A DNA stretch of 64,000 nt, taken from contig NZ_QJVC01000005.1 of the NCBI RefSeq assembly GCF_003219795.1, positions 62,001-126,000 of the forward strand, written 5' to 3'. Source of the stretch: Arthrobacter psychrolactophilus (GTDB taxonomy: Bacteria; Actinomycetota; Actinomycetes; Actinomycetales; Micrococcaceae). The notes beneath the pieces were generated by a model. The model saw nothing but the letters and a program-made list of their open reading frames with translations. It was not told the DNA's origin and made no database searches. Numbering within the stretch: the stretch's first letter is position 1; each line of letters opens with the position of its first letter. Positions 16,021-25,063 of the stretch are shown here, one piece after another. Made by a program: the position numbers and the translations under genes.

Positions 16021-17454
16021 CTACTTGCCAGCGGTTGCTTCTTCCTTAGCTTCAGCCTTGGGGGCCTCAACCGGAGCGGCTGCGGCAGGCTTGGGCTTCG
16101 GGGTGGCGGCGGCAACGAAGGTTGCGCGCGGCGCCTCAAGGTTTTCCAACTGAGCCATGTCGCGGCCGGTGAACATGGTGATGAACCAGTCCATGAGGAC
16201 GCGGAACTTACGCTCCACGGTGGGCATGGCCAGGCCGTGGTAACCGCGGTGAGCAACCCAGGCCGGGGCACCCTTGAGCTGGATGCCCATGATCTTGGCG
16301 ACACCCTTCCACTGACCGAAGCCAGCAACAGCGCCGAGGTTCTTGTGCTTGTAACCCTTCAGCGGCTTGTTGAAGCGGCTGGCCCACAGGTTCTTGGCCA
16401 GGCGCTTGGCCTGACGCAGAGCGTGCTGAGCGTTCGGGACACAGGTACCGTCGGGCAGGCCGCCGGTGACATCCGGAACAGCTGCAACGTCGCCGGCAGC
16501 CCAAGCGTTGGGAACAACGCCGAATTCGCCGTTGACCTGCAGGTTGACGTTCACGGAGACACGGCCGCGGGGTTCGATCGGGAAATCGGTGGAGCGAACC
16601 ATGGGGTTAGCCATGACGCCTGCGGTCCAGATCAGGGTGTCAGCGTCGAACTGCTGAGCCACTGACTTGTCCGGCAGGTTGATGAGCTTGATGTTGTTCT
16701 CTTCTGCGTTATCCAGTGAGGTGTTCAGCAGAACTTCAACGCCACGGCTGCGCAGGTGCTCGACAACCCAGAGAGCCTGAGCCTCGGTGACCTCGGGCAT
16801 GATGCGGCCCATGGCTTCAACGAGCACGAAGCGCAGTTCGGACTGGTCAACGCGATCGTTGAGCTTGACGGCGGCGCGAGCCATGTCTTCGAGCTCGGCG
16901 ATGGTCTCGATACCGGCGAAACCGCCACCGACAACAACGAATGTCAAGGCGCGGGCGCGCTTCGCCGGATCGGTCTCGGTGGAGGCCAGCTCGATGAGTG
17001 AGAGAACCTGGTTGCGCAGGGCAACAGCTTCTTCAATGGTCTTCAGGCCGATGCCTGCTTCGGCCAGGCCCTTGATCGGGAAGGTACGAGTGATGGCACC
17101 GGCAGCCATGACAACGTCATGGTAGGGCAGCTCAAAGTTTTCGCCACCGTTGGCCGGGGCGACAACAGCCGTCCGGTTCTCGTGGTCGATGCTCGTGACG
17201 GAACCCTGGATGAGTTCGGTGTGCTTGAGGTGCTTGCGGTGTGAAACCACCGCGTGACGTGCTTCGATGTTTCCGCCGGCTACCTCGGGGAGGAACGGCT
17301 GGTACGTCATGTAGGGCAGGGGATCGATCAAGGTGACGATGCCACCTGTTTTTGCGATCTTCTTCTGCAGGTTGAAGGCCGTGTACAGGCCGACGTAACC
17401 GCCGCCAACTACAAGGACGCGCGGACGTGCTGAAAAGGTGGGAGTGATTGCCAT
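16021..17454 (-). CDS. ndh: Type II NADH:quinone oxidoreductase (NDH-2)
   Basis: 477-residue FAD enzyme that oxidises NADH at the inner face of the membrane and reduces menaquinone without pumping protons. Two Rossmann motifs are present: VLVVGGGYVGL near residue 13 for FAD and VVVGGGFAGIETIAELEDMA near residue 175 for NADH. The quinone-site region (LPDGTCVPNAQHALRQAKRLAKNL) and AWAAGDVAAVPD FAD segment are also present. A C-terminal amphipathic region (RVLMDWFITMFTGRDMAQLE) precedes a low-complexity Ala/Pro/Lys tail. A Rex-like operator lies 20 bp upstream, consistent with control by the NADH/NAD+ ratio. The SD (GGAGGA) sits unusually close to ATG 17454. Confidence 0.92.
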   Translation of the reverse strand: MAITPTFSARPRVLVVGGGYVGLYTAFNLQKKIAKTGGIVTLIDPLPYMTYQPFLPEVAGGNIEARHAVVSHRKHLKHTELIQGSVTSIDHENRTAVVAPANGGENFELPYHDVVMAAGAITRTFPIKGLAEAGIGLKTIEEAVALRNQVLSLIELASTETDPAKRARALTFVVVGGGFAGIETIAELEDMARAAVKLNDRVDQSELRFVLVEAMGRIMPEVTEAQALWVVEHLRSRGVEVLLNTSLDNAEENNIKLINLPDKSVAQQFDADTLIWTAGVMANPMVRSTDFPIEPRGRVSVNVNLQVNGEFGVVPNAWAAGDVAAVPDVTGGLPDGTCVPNAQHALRQAKRLAKNLWASRFNKPLKGYKHKNLGAVAGFGQWKGVAKIMGIQLKGAPAWVAHRGYHGLAMPTVERKFRVLMDWFITMFTGRDMAQLENLEAPRATFVAAATPKPKPAAAAPVEAPKAEAKEEATAGK

Positions 17455-17473
17455 TCCTCCATAATACCGCTCT

Positions 17474-17491
17474 TTGTGAAAATATTCACTA
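17474..17491 (-). promoter_or_regulatory. Rex-like redox operator upstream of ndh
   Basis: TTGTGAAAATATTCACTA fits the Rex consensus TTGTGAA-N4-TTCACAA at all but one arm base. Rex senses NADH/NAD+ and controls ndh in Streptomyces. The site lies 20 bp upstream of the ndh start, so binding would block the promoter or early transcription. Confidence 0.65.
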
Positions 17492-17492
17492 G

Positions 17493-17549
17493 CCGCGTTA
17501 CAAGAACGCGTAACGATTACCCATTAAGGTCTGCCACGTTGTAACGCGG
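17493..17549. terminator. Inverted repeat after the mycosin-like gene
   Basis: Perfect 11-base arms CCGCGTTACAA and TTGTAACGCGG enclose a 35-base loop that includes GAACGCGTAACG. It starts 9 bp beyond the protease stop and could terminate it, but there is no T tract, and the element also lies in the ndh upstream region. Confidence 0.4.
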
Positions 17550-17557
17550 CCATGTTC

Positions 17558-18988
17558 CTAGTGCTTGTGGGGCGTTTTCCCGGGGCTTGTTTCCCCTGGC
17601 GCCTCGCTCGTCCCAGCGCTTCCGGACTCCGGGCTTTTCGCCTCGGCAAGAAGCAGACGACGGCGGACCACCAGCAGGTGCGTACCGCCACCGAGGAGGA
17701 CCAAGACCAACAGACCCCCAAAACCGAGGACCAAAATTCCCGGCAGGGCGCTCGTGCTTTGTTCCGCGGCAAGCGCCACGGGGACCGTGGCATCACTCAA
17801 GGTGGGTTTCTCCTGCGGCACGGAGGTGGCCAGCTCCCCATCCACGGCGGGCGGGGTCACCTCACCGCGACGGTGCACGTGAATCCAGTCGGCAATACTG
17901 CCCAGCGGGTTCTTGTCCACGAGCGGGACATCGGCGGTCAAGGCCGCCTCGGCATTGAGAATTCCGTAACCGTAAATCGCGTTGGGCACTCCCTCGCCCT
18001 TGGGCGTGGCGGTGCTGATGATCCGGTTGACTACCTGGGCGGCGGTCATGTCTGGATAGGCCGAGCGCAACAAGGCCGCCACACCGGAAACAATGGGAGC
18101 CGCACCGCTGGTGCCACTCCACCTGGCGTAGCCACCGCCGGGCAATCCCCCGGCCAGATCCTCGGCGGGTGCGCTGACACCAATGCTGATGCCCTGCGAG
18201 GACGAGTCAACGCTGGCGGTGCCATCCTTATCCAAACCACCCACGGCGAGCACGCCCGGAATCGTGGCCGGGGCACCAACCTGTTCGCTGCCCGATTTAC
18301 GGTTGCCCGCAGCCGCGACAATCACCACGTCCTTCGCTTCCGCATAGGCGAAGGCGTCGTCCCAGCTTTGCGGCCAGGCAGTGGACGTGCTGCCCAGAGA
18401 CATGTTGATGACCTTGGCGCCGTGGTCTACGGCCCACTTCACGGCGGCCGGAATTTGATCGTCAATGTTTTTCCCGGACGGGTTTTCGCTCCCCAGCCAC
18501 ACGGAAATACTCAACAACTCGGCTTTGGGAGCCACACCGATGACTCCGTCGTTACCTGCACCAAAGCTCGGTTCCGGAACCGCGGAGGGGGTGGCCGACG
18601 TCGTACTTTTTCCTGTGGGAGTGGGCACGGGGGTGATGTGACCGCGACCGGCCAACATCGTGGCGACCAGGGTGCCGTGCTCGGGCTCGGCGCCAATCGC
18701 CTTGGAGCCGTCGGGATTGCCGGCGCCGGACATGTCAATGCCGCCCACCACGGCGCCCTTGAGGTCGGCGTGGGAGGTGTCGATGCCGCTGTCGATGATG
18801 GCCACCTTGACGCCCTCACCCTGCGAGTGCGCCCAGGCCTTCTCCACACCGGATTGTTCGAGCCAGTATTCCCGGTCCCGAATGTCATCGGCCGAGGCTG
18901 CGGGGGCAAGCGCAACAGCCAACGAACCGGCCAGGGCAAGGGTCATCAACGCGGCGACGAGTGAACGTAACCGTGGGACTAACACCAT
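17558..18988 (-). CDS. Mycosin-like S8 serine protease, membrane-anchored
   Basis: 476-residue subtilisin-family protease. A signal peptide (charged start, LAGSLAVALAPAASA near 18-33) is followed by a catalytic domain with intact triad: Asp66 in AIIDSGID, His104 in EPEHGTLVA and Ser294 in SGTSGAAP, plus oxyanion Asn in AAAGN. After a Pro/Thr insertion (about 118-140) and a spacer, a C-terminal hydrophobic helix (ILVLGFGGLLVLVLLGGGTHLLV) and a basic cytoplasmic tail give the mycosin/MycP topology. Mycosins normally belong to ESX/type VII loci, but no EccB/C/D or WXG100 gene lies in the window, so this is an orphan with unknown substrate. Confidence 0.88.
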   Translation of the reverse strand: MVLVPRLRSLVAALMTLALAGSLAVALAPAASADDIRDREYWLEQSGVEKAWAHSQGEGVKVAIIDSGIDTSHADLKGAVVGGIDMSGAGNPDGSKAIGAEPEHGTLVATMLAGRGHITPVPTPTGKSTTSATPSAVPEPSFGAGNDGVIGVAPKAELLSISVWLGSENPSGKNIDDQIPAAVKWAVDHGAKVINMSLGSTSTAWPQSWDDAFAYAEAKDVVIVAAAGNRKSGSEQVGAPATIPGVLAVGGLDKDGTASVDSSSQGISIGVSAPAEDLAGGLPGGGYARWSGTSGAAPIVSGVAALLRSAYPDMTAAQVVNRIISTATPKGEGVPNAIYGYGILNAEAALTADVPLVDKNPLGSIADWIHVHRRGEVTPPAVDGELATSVPQEKPTLSDATVPVALAAEQSTSALPGILVLGFGGLLVLVLLGGGTHLLVVRRRLLLAEAKSPESGSAGTSEAPGETSPGKTPHKH

Positions 18989-19015
18989 GAAGGCTCGTTT
19001 CCTAAGAGGGGCAGG

Positions 19016-19984
19016 TCAGCTATGGGCTGCACCCAGGGCGATTCCGTCCAGAATATCGTGTTCGCTGCTGGTTGCCGATTCGAGAGTGCCATCGCCGAGC
19101 CGCACGAGGGTGCGCAAGATGGTGCGCCAGATCAAGGCGCCCGCCCCGATGACGTCCACACGCCCGGGATGCATGAAGCCAAGTTCGGTGCGCTGCGCAC
19201 GCGACATTTCCAGCAAGGAGGTGGCGGCGGCGTCGATCGTGGCCAAGGGAATCACGGCGGCGTGAATCGCCTCGCTCTCATAGCGAGTCAGGCCGAGGGC
19301 GTGGGCCGTGATGGTGGTGATGGAGCCGGCCACCCCGACAATCCGCGTCACATTCTGCAAAGGAACCACGGCCAAAACATCGTCGAGTTTCGCTGCGATG
19401 GCGGACTCCGCGGCCGCAATTTCCTCGGCCGTGGGCGGGTCGCTGCGCAGGTATCGTTCCGTGAACCGGACACAGCCCATATCGGTGCTCAGTGCTGCCA
19501 GGACTCCGTCGCTGTTGCCCATGACGAATTCGGTGCTGCCGCCACCGAGATCAACGACGAGCACCTGATCATCGGCCGTCATAGGCAGGACGCTCGCGGC
19601 ACCGGCAAAGGACAGGCCTGCTTCCTCGGCACCGCTGACAACCTCGGGGGCAATGCCCAGGCGTTCCTGAATTCCGGCAACAAACACCTCACGGTTTCCC
19701 GCGTCGCGGGTGGCGCTCGTGGCGACAAAGCGGACGCGTTCAACAGCCGAAGAGCGGATCAACGCGGCGTAGTCATCGGCCGCGGCAAAGGTGCGCGCTA
19801 GCGCTTCCTCGGCCAGCATGCCGGTGACATCAACGCCCTGTCCCAACCGGACCACCCGCATTTCGCGATGGACGTCGCTCAAGTGCTGCGCTCCCGGGGT
19901 GGGGGCGTCGGCACCCGCCTCGGTGACATCGGCAATGAGCAATCGGATGGAGTTGGTTCCGCAGTCAATGGCTGCAACGCGCAC
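19016..19984 (-). CDS. Ppx/GppA family exopolyphosphatase
   Basis: 322-residue ASKHA-fold phosphatase. The N-terminal phosphate loop AAIDCGTNSIRLLIADV (residues 3-19) and the second loop VVDLGGGSTEFVMG (about 143-156) are typical of exopolyphosphatase/pppGpp phosphohydrolases. The short length, without the extra C-terminal domains of E. coli Ppx, is normal in actinobacteria. GTG start nine bases after AGGAGG located at the end of the DUF501 gene, so the two are coupled. The eno-ftsB-DUF501-ppx order is conserved in actinobacteria (Rv1023-Rv1026 region as I recall). Confidence 0.92.
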   Translation of the reverse strand: MRVAAIDCGTNSIRLLIADVTEAGADAPTPGAQHLSDVHREMRVVRLGQGVDVTGMLAEEALARTFAAADDYAALIRSSAVERVRFVATSATRDAGNREVFVAGIQERLGIAPEVVSGAEEAGLSFAGAASVLPMTADDQVLVVDLGGGSTEFVMGNSDGVLAALSTDMGCVRFTERYLRSDPPTAEEIAAAESAIAAKLDDVLAVVPLQNVTRIVGVAGSITTITAHALGLTRYESEAIHAAVIPLATIDAAATSLLEMSRAQRTELGFMHPGRVDVIGAGALIWRTILRTLVRLGDGTLESATSSEHDILDGIALGAAHS

Positions 19985-19988
19985 GGCT

Positions 19989-20606
19989 TTAGCCCTCCTG
20001 CTTGTTCAGGTGCTTGACGTGACGGCTCAGGTCCTTGTTCGGAACGGGAGCGGCCGCATCCCAGGCGCCCTCGCAGTAGCACTTATCGGCGGTCCACCAC
20101 TGGGCCACACCGGCCAGGGCTTCATCGCCGAGCGGGTTGACTCCCGGGCCGGCGGCCAGGGAGTGACCGATCAGCACGTGCAGGCACTTCACACGCGTGG
20201 GCATACCGCCGGCGGAGATGCCGGAAATCTCCGGAACGGGACCGGTGCCGGCGCGCTCACCGATGGCTTCGCGGGCGGCGATGTAGCTCTCGTGCGCCTT
20301 CTGGTACTCGGCGGCAAGCTCAGTGTCTGTGGCCAAGCGGTCGGTCATCTCGTTCATGAGGCCTGCGGCCTCCAGACGGGATGCGGCAGCCGTGAGGATG
20401 GGGTGCGTGAGGTAGTACGTGGTGGGGAACGGGATGCCGTTACTCAGGCGCGGCGCGGTGGCTGCGACGAGCGGATTGCCGCAGATGCAGCGTGCGGGAA
20501 TCTCGACGACGTCGCGCACGGGGCGGTGGAGCTGCAGGCTCAGCGTGTCAAGATCCTGCTGGGTGGGAACGCGCCCGCCGGTGGCGGAGCTGTCAGTTGC
20601 GGGCAC
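19989..20606 (-). CDS. DUF501 domain protein
   Basis: About 205 residues, cytosolic, of the actinobacterial DUF501 family; function unknown. Conserved segments include RCICGNPLVAATAPRL, PFPTTYYLTHP and GGMPTRVKCLHVLIGHSLA, with a CxC near the start and CYC near the end that could bind metal. Start chosen at GTG 20606 because GGAAGG is six bases upstream; an in-frame ATG at 20627 has no clear ribosome site. It sits between ftsB and ppx in a cluster running from eno toward ppx. Confidence 0.85.
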   Translation of the reverse strand: MPATDSSATGGRVPTQQDLDTLSLQLHRPVRDVVEIPARCICGNPLVAATAPRLSNGIPFPTTYYLTHPILTAAASRLEAAGLMNEMTDRLATDTELAAEYQKAHESYIAAREAIGERAGTGPVPEISGISAGGMPTRVKCLHVLIGHSLAAGPGVNPLGDEALAGVAQWWTADKCYCEGAWDAAAPVPNKDLSRHVKHLNKQEG

Positions 20607-20702
20607 GATGGGCCTTCCATAAAACATTTTCGGGGGTGTTCAAGCAGTTATTTTAGCCTGTTCTCGCTGCGACGTAGCTCAGCTATGCTTCCGGGCCACC
20701 GT

Positions 20703-21443
20703 TTACGGGGTGGGAGCGGGCTCTGCCGGAGGCGTCGAAACAGGGGCCGGGGCGGGTGTCGGAGCGGCTTGTACCTTGGCAGAATCCTGCACGGCGCCCC
20801 AGAGACTCTCAACCCACGGTTCATCGGTCACCTCGGTGGCGTTCTTCACCGAGAGTGACTTTGCGACGGCGGTGGCACCGGGCACAACGTCAACACCGTT
20901 AGCCCCATAAACCCAATATCCGGTTTCTCCTGGCATCAGCATGCTGACCCGGTCGCGGGCTTGTTGCTTGATATAGGCCGGGTCATCCCAGCGGCTCAAT
21001 TCGGTTTGCAGGCCTGCTTGCTGTTCCTGCTCACGGGAGATTTCCTGCTGCAGGGCCGAAATTTCGGAGCGCTGCTGTAAGAAGGTGTGCACATTGGGTG
21101 CCAGCAATACAGTCACAACAGCCATGGCAAGACCTAGGACGAGCAGGCGTCCCGAGAACTTCCGGGCAGGCACCGGGCCACTTTCGGCGGGGTGAATCAC
21201 GCCATGGTGGTCTTCGCGGCCCTGTGCGGCCGAGGCCGGGCGGCGTTGTTTGTCCGGGGATTTTCCGCGCCCCGAAGTACCCTTCGAGGAGCCAGCCGAG
21301 GCAGCCTTGCCGGGACCCGGCGTCGTGCTTTCCGAGGCAGGGGACTTTGCGGCACCGTCCGAGGCGGCTCCGGATTTCTCTTCGGCCGTGCCAATGCCAG
21401 CCGTGAAGGTGGCTTTGGGCACCGAGGGCCGTCGCGTGGCCAT
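20703..21443 (-). CDS. FtsB/DivIC-like septum formation initiator
   Basis: 246-residue bitopic protein. A long, disordered Ala/Ser/Gly/Lys-rich cytoplasmic N-terminus (about 1-95) is followed by one transmembrane helix (LLVLGLAMAVVTVLLAP), a periplasmic leucine-zipper coiled coil (FLQQRSEISALQQEISREQEQQAGLQTEL), then the DivIC motif DDPAYIKQQARDRVSMLMPGETGYWV and a Pro/Ala-rich tail. It is expected to join FtsQ and FtsL in the divisome. Downstream of eno and preceding DUF501 as in other actinobacteria. SD AGGAG precedes ATG 21443. The extra-long N-terminus is typical of Micrococcaceae. Confidence 0.9.
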   Translation of the reverse strand: MATRRPSVPKATFTAGIGTAEEKSGAASDGAAKSPASESTTPGPGKAASAGSSKGTSGRGKSPDKQRRPASAAQGREDHHGVIHPAESGPVPARKFSGRLLVLGLAMAVVTVLLAPNVHTFLQQRSEISALQQEISREQEQQAGLQTELSRWDDPAYIKQQARDRVSMLMPGETGYWVYGANGVDVVPGATAVAKSLSVKNATEVTDEPWVESLWGAVQDSAKVQAAPTPAPAPVSTPPAEPAPTP

Positions 21444-21511
21444 GCTTCTCCTAATGACTTCTGATCGTTCAAGACCTGCTGCACCGCTGCCGTCGCTTTA
21501 AACGGCAAAGC

Positions 21512-21560
21512 CGCGGTAGCTAAGCCAGGGTGTTGTTCCACCTTAGCCAGCTACCGCGAC
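21512..21560 (-). terminator. Hairpin after eno
   Basis: Arms CGCGGTAGCTAAG and its near complement around CTTAGCCAGCTACCGCG lie 13 bp after the eno stop. It probably ends most eno transcripts and uncouples the highly expressed eno from ftsB; no long T tract is visible on the minus strand. Confidence 0.6.
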
Positions 21561-21572
21561 TCTTGACGCTAT

Positions 21573-22862
<1,290 letters not shown>

Positions 22863-22895
22863 CTAGATAGTCAGCTTTTTAGGGTAAATGTCGAC

Positions 22896-22928
22896 CACGC
22901 TGTCCTCTCAATCGTAGCGGACAGCGTG
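22896..22928. other. Hairpin in the eno leader region
   Basis: Arms CACGCTGTCC and GGACAGCGTG with a 13-base loop, 43 bp upstream of the eno start. It could be a leader structure or an operator; nothing more specific can be said. Confidence 0.4.
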
Positions 22929-22972
22929 AGCGGGCACTCATTGCTACGTGACAGGGCCAGTTCGTGGACATA

Positions 22973-23012
22973 GCTCTACCCCGCGAACATACAGTAGTTG
23001 GCGGGGTAGAGC
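22973..23012 (-). terminator. Terminator after the FBP-domain gene
   Basis: Perfect 12-base arms GCTCTACCCCGC and GCGGGGTAGAGC separated by a 16-base loop, 41 bp after the stop of the FBP-domain gene and upstream of eno. Confidence 0.7.
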
Positions 23013-23053
23013 ATAAATAACCACGTCGCATGAAGCGCCTACGACGGGCGAAT

Positions 23054-23545
23054 TTATCCTCGGACGCGACCCACGAAGCGCTCGGTTCGCTCCCGCAGAC
23101 CCAGGATTTGTCGCTCGATCACGACCGTCAAATCCGACTCAATGTGGTTGTCCTTCGGCTCCTGGCGCACGTTGGCCGAGCAGAGGAACTCCGCACAGAT
23201 GAGGGTGCCCACGGAATTTCCGTCGCGGCCGGATTGTCCGGCCCGCTTGCTGACCCACAGGTACACGTCCTCTTCTGAGTAGACGTCCCGGCACAGTTCG
23301 CACAGCACCCTGCGCTTCTTGCCGCTGCCGCCTTCCGGTGCCCGGAGCATGATCCCCGTCAGCTTTCCAGCAACATGCATGACCAGATAGCCGCGCATGG
23401 GCATTTTTTCGTCTCGCCAGCCCAGGAAATCCAGGGTTCCCCAATCTAGGCTCGCGAAATTGGCTGGCAGGTTGAGCTTGGCAGCTTCTGACCGGCTGGC
23501 GTTGATGAAGCAGGATCGAATTTGTTTGTCGGAGATTTTTTCCAC
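23054..23545 (-). CDS. FBP domain zinc-finger protein (elongation factor G-binding C-terminal type)
   Basis: 163-residue protein matching the FBP_C treble-clef family, best known as the C-terminal domain of FusB-type EF-G-binding proteins; stand-alone copies are common in actinobacteria. Putative zinc ligands are CELC (about residue 82) and a later Cys pair in ICAEFLCSANVR. The N-terminal part, ISDKQIRSCFINASRSEAAKLNLP, is the family's opening helix. GTG start with GAGGA nine bases upstream. It may interact with EF-G or ribosomes, but the single-domain form has no established role to my knowledge. Confidence 0.8.
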   Translation of the reverse strand: MEKISDKQIRSCFINASRSEAAKLNLPANFASLDWGTLDFLGWRDEKMPMRGYLVMHVAGKLTGIMLRAPEGGSGKKRRVLCELCRDVYSEEDVYLWVSKRAGQSGRDGNSVGTLICAEFLCSANVRQEPKDNHIESDLTVVIERQILGLRERTERFVGRVRG

Positions 23546-23659
23546 AGCAATGTGTCCTCAAGTATTTGGGCATGCCTTTCACCGCTGCGGCAACAACCGC
23601 AGGGTGATTTGTCGGGTGGGTGACTCACCCAAGACGCCAGCTGCCAGTGACAGTGCGTG

Positions 23660-23743
23660 TCAGGGAGTGATTCGCGCCGCGAAGTAGGCCATGAGGGCCA
23701 CCTCGCTTTCCGCAGGGGCGTGGGTCCGATGTGCTGTGGTCAT
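23660..23743 (-). CDS. Possible 27-residue small protein
   Basis: Short open frame reading MTTAHRTHAPAESEVALM then AYFAARITP, with a purine-rich GAGGGG about nine bases before its ATG. It lies upstream of the FBP-domain gene in the same direction; a CTGCGG/CCGCAG hairpin (about 23584-23601) sits between them. No recognisable domain. Coding status rests only on the ribosome site and a clean start and stop. Confidence 0.3.
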   Translation of the reverse strand: MTTAHRTHAPAESEVALMAYFAARITP

Positions 23744-23874
23744 CAGTGTCGCCCCTCATTTCCTCGTGTAATCCTGCTAGAAGTCTACACATCTTCGTTT
23801 GCACACTCCTGTGCACCGGGCAGCCTCCGACAACGACGCATCCGAGTCCGGTAGAAAATAATCTTCACTTCCAC

Positions 23875-23909
23875 TTGACGCTAAAGAACTTAACGATATA
23901 TCGTTAAGT
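23875..23909 (+). promoter_or_regulatory. padR promoter with a perfect 22 bp palindromic operator
   Basis: TTGACG (23875-23880), a 16-base spacer and TATATC (23897-23902) make a plausible promoter. The perfect 22-base palindrome at 23888-23909, centred on GATATATC with ACTTAACG arms, covers the -10. PadR-type repressors bind AT-centred palindromes in their own promoters, so autorepression is likely. The rest of the 335 bp gap 23744-24078 holds no gene that I can see. Confidence 0.65.
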
Positions 23910-24078
23910 ATCGCGACATTCTAGATCGCGTTTTTGACACAGTCAGTGGGCGGACTCCAGATCCACCCCATCCGGGCAGGATGCACCAACCTCACGAGGT
24001 TCCCGGCTCCGCCCATCACAGCAACTTCACCAAGGCTTCCTACCGAAGCCCACATAAGAATCTAGGCGAATACACCTC

Positions 24079-24777
24079 ATGAAGAACTTTACTTTTCCCG
24101 AAGAAAACAATGACCCCGGCGGCCGCGGACGGCGCAACCCTCGCGTCCGGCGCCACCACGAACCCCACTCCCCCACCGGCGAAGGCGATTTTCCGCACGG
24201 CCACGGGCGTGACCACGGATACGGAGACGAAGGCCCCCGCGGCAGCGGACGCCCCGGCAGCCGCGGCTTTGGGCCCGGCGGCAGGCGTGGCCCCGGCTTC
24301 GGTCCCGGGTTTGGTCCGGGCCCTGGCGGCCGCGGAGGCAGGGTGCGCAAGGGCAATGTCCGCAGCGCCATACTGTCTCTCTTGAGCCAGCACAGCTACA
24401 ACGGCTACGGCATGATCCGGGCCATCGCTGTGCACACCGACGGAGCTTGGCGCCCCAGCCCCGGATCCGTCTATCCCACACTTGCCGCGCTGCAAGCCGA
24501 GGGGCTCATTGAGACCTCCGAGGAAGGCAAGCGCACGGAATTCTCGCTCACGGAGGCCGGCAAGTCCTATGTTGCGGAGAATTCGGAGGAAATGGCACAG
24601 GTGTGGGCCGACGTCAACGAGGAGGCCGGAGCCGGCACTGAACTGCGTGCAGGAATGCACAAACTCGGCGGCGCCGTGCAGCAGATCGCCATGGCCGGCA
24701 CGGAAGAGCAGATCAAGAGCGCCACGGAGGCCCTCGATGCTGCGCGCCGGACCATCTACCAGCTATTGGCAGATTGA
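24079..24777 (+). CDS. PadR family transcriptional regulator with long Gly/Arg/His-rich N-terminus
   Basis: 232 residues. The winged-helix PadR domain occupies about 92-165 (VRSAILSLLSQHSYNGYGMIRAI, then PSPGSVYPTLAALQAEGLIETSEEGKRTEFSLTEAGKSY), followed by a helical dimerisation tail. The first ~90 residues are low-complexity with many Gly, Arg and His, a feature also seen in other actinobacterial PadR proteins and possibly DNA- or metal-binding. The perfect palindrome over its promoter suggests autorepression. No co-transcribed target gene follows: a repeat region comes next. PadR regulators often control drug exporters, but none is adjacent. Confidence 0.88.
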   Translation: MKNFTFPEENNDPGGRGRRNPRVRRHHEPHSPTGEGDFPHGHGRDHGYGDEGPRGSGRPGSRGFGPGGRRGPGFGPGFGPGPGGRGGRVRKGNVRSAILSLLSQHSYNGYGMIRAIAVHTDGAWRPSPGSVYPTLAALQAEGLIETSEEGKRTEFSLTEAGKSYVAENSEEMAQVWADVNEEAGAGTELRAGMHKLGGAVQQIAMAGTEEQIKSATEALDAARRTIYQLLAD

Positions 24778-24823
24778 CCGGGACGTAAAAGTGGGTTCTC
24801 GGCGCCGAATAGGCCTGACCCCG

Positions 24824-24886
24824 CGTTGAGTCGCCAGATGACGCCCTTAACCCGCGTGAATAGCGGCGTGACGTGACGAGTCAACG
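24824..24886. repeat. Intergenic inverted repeat related to the 55 kb repeats
   Basis: Arms 24824-24845 and 24865-24886 pair at 17 of 22 positions. The right arm GGCGTGACGTGACGAGTCAACG is a close relative of a segment in both units of the tandem repeat near 55.1-55.3 kb. A second inverted pair (CTGAGGCG at about 24900 and CGCCTCAG at 25020-25027) surrounds the rest of the gap. The 286 bp region holds no gene. Confidence 0.65.
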
Positions 24887-25063
24887 AACGGAAGTCGGTC
24901 TGAGGCGCTGCGGGACGAGATGGTGCGTGGTATGGCCCCGAACGTGGCGCGGATTCACCCCAGGGCACCACCTCTAGAGGTCCAGCATCGTGTTGGACTC
25001 ACTAAATCCACCGCACAGACGCCTCAGTGGTTTCAGCTGGCTGCGTACCCGCCAAATGCAACG

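Noticed and set aside
17552-18964. 470-codon frame opposite the mycosin-like gene
   Set aside because: The triad-bearing frame is the real gene; the antisense frame is composition-driven.
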